Shown here in pieces: positions 63,726 to 64,000 of a DNA stretch of 64,000 nt (positions within the stretch are counted from its first letter, which is position 1; every line of letters begins with the position of its first letter). The DNA comes from ATZT02 sp046048135 (GTDB taxonomy: Bacteria > Actinomycetota > Actinomycetes > S36-B12 > UBA5976). Made by a program: the position numbers and the translations under genes. The notes under the pieces were generated by a model. That model had not been told where the DNA came from. It searched no databases and was given only the letters and a program-made list of their open reading frames with translations. Where the stretch lies: the NCBI GenBank assembly GCA_046048135.1, contig JBJOGR010000036.1, forward strand, positions 10,884-74,883, written 5' to 3'.

Positions 63726-64000
63726 ATGATCGCATTTGCTATAGCACTTCCTGCGCTAAGTGCTGCGATTTTATTATCGTTAGGAAAACGCACAAATAAA
63801 TTTGGTCCATATGTGGCCATAGGTGCTTCCACCGGTGCATTTCTAGTAGGACTTTTTCAATTTTTTCAATTACTTGCCCTACCAAAAGAAGAAAGAACAG
63901 TAATCACAACTGTTTATGAATGGCTAGTAGTTCCTGCTGCAAATTTAAAAATTAATTTTGGTTTACAGGCAGATCCTTTATCAATATCTTTTGTTCTACT
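63726..64000 (+). CDS. nuoL: NADH-quinone oxidoreductase subunit L (5' part)
   Basis: The first 91 codons of a proton-pumping antiporter-like subunit, running off the right edge. The visible part starts MIAFAIALPALSAAILLSLG and reaches FGLQADPLSISFVLL, a hallmark of NuoL N-termini. AAGGAAAA lies just upstream. nuoM and nuoN should follow. Confidence 0.93.
   Translation, partial: MIAFAIALPALSAAILLSLGKRTNKFGPYVAIGASTGAFLVGLFQFFQLLALPKEERTVITTVYEWLVVPAANLKINFGLQADPLSISFVL

Noticed and set aside
1..64000. CRISPR array, insertion sequences or rRNA genes
   Set aside because: No regularly spaced direct repeats, transposase motifs or rRNA-like stretches were found on reading through the window.

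Overview
The window is a gene-dense, A+T-rich stretch (roughly one third G+C by eye) of a chromosome from a streamlined, probably free-living planktonic actinobacterium. Gene order decides the phylum: carD-ispD-ispF-cysS-rlmB, dacB-tilS-hpt-ftsH-folEPBK-DUF3180-panC, lysS-clpC, proC-HTH-glutaredoxin-rex-hemD, the cytochrome c maturation block beside menA, and XPB helicase next to a Helicase_C_3 protein are all high-G+C actinobacterial neighbourhoods, here at low G+C. Short gaps, many ATGA/TAATG overlaps and possible leaderless promoters fit a small-genome lineage such as the freshwater Nanopelagicales (acI) group. That placement is inference. No phage, insertion sequence, CRISPR array or rRNA was seen.

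Layout. 1-3.7 kb: end of carD, two MEP-pathway isoprenoid genes, cysS, rlmB and tRNA-Thr(UGU). 3.7-8.7 kb: EamA transporter (minus), DUF3263, a cold-shock-domain protein, a DUF47/PhoU-like protein and PEP carboxylase. 8.8-18.3 kb: XPB-type helicase and partner, cold-shock protein with DUF3027, DUF2530-like and holin-family membrane proteins, a DEAD-box helicase, a LysE exporter and a 14-TM MFS exporter. 18.5-29.7 kb: dacB, tilS, hpt, ftsH, the folate operon, panC, nadB, nadC. 29.7-35.2 kb: coaX, lysS, an ArgA-type acetyltransferase, clpC. 35.2-44.4 kb: proC, a Cys-rich protein, an excisionase-like HTH regulator, a glutaredoxin-like gene with no normal start codon, rex, a CobA/HemD fusion, a histidine phosphatase and the system II cytochrome c genes. 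44.4-53.3 kb: nearly all of menaquinone synthesis (menA, E, B, C, D, F, G) and a geranylgeranyl-reductase-type gene. 53.5-64 kb: nuoA to the start of nuoL.

The second half is a respiratory module: electrons from NADH enter complex I (nuo), pass to menaquinone (men genes) and on to cytochromes c assembled by resA-ccdA-resB-ccsB. The NADH/NAD+ sensor Rex sits among them. It has a near-perfect Rex operator laid over its own promoter, and a weaker candidate operator lies upstream of nuoA.

The most interesting observation is an absence. At the locus where actinobacteria carry hemA, hemC, hemB and hemL around hemD, all four are missing and the flanking genes are joined by gaps of about 10 bp. A well-preserved hemD fusion and haem-dependent cytochrome c assembly remain. 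This points to haem auxotrophy or a rewired tetrapyrrole supply.
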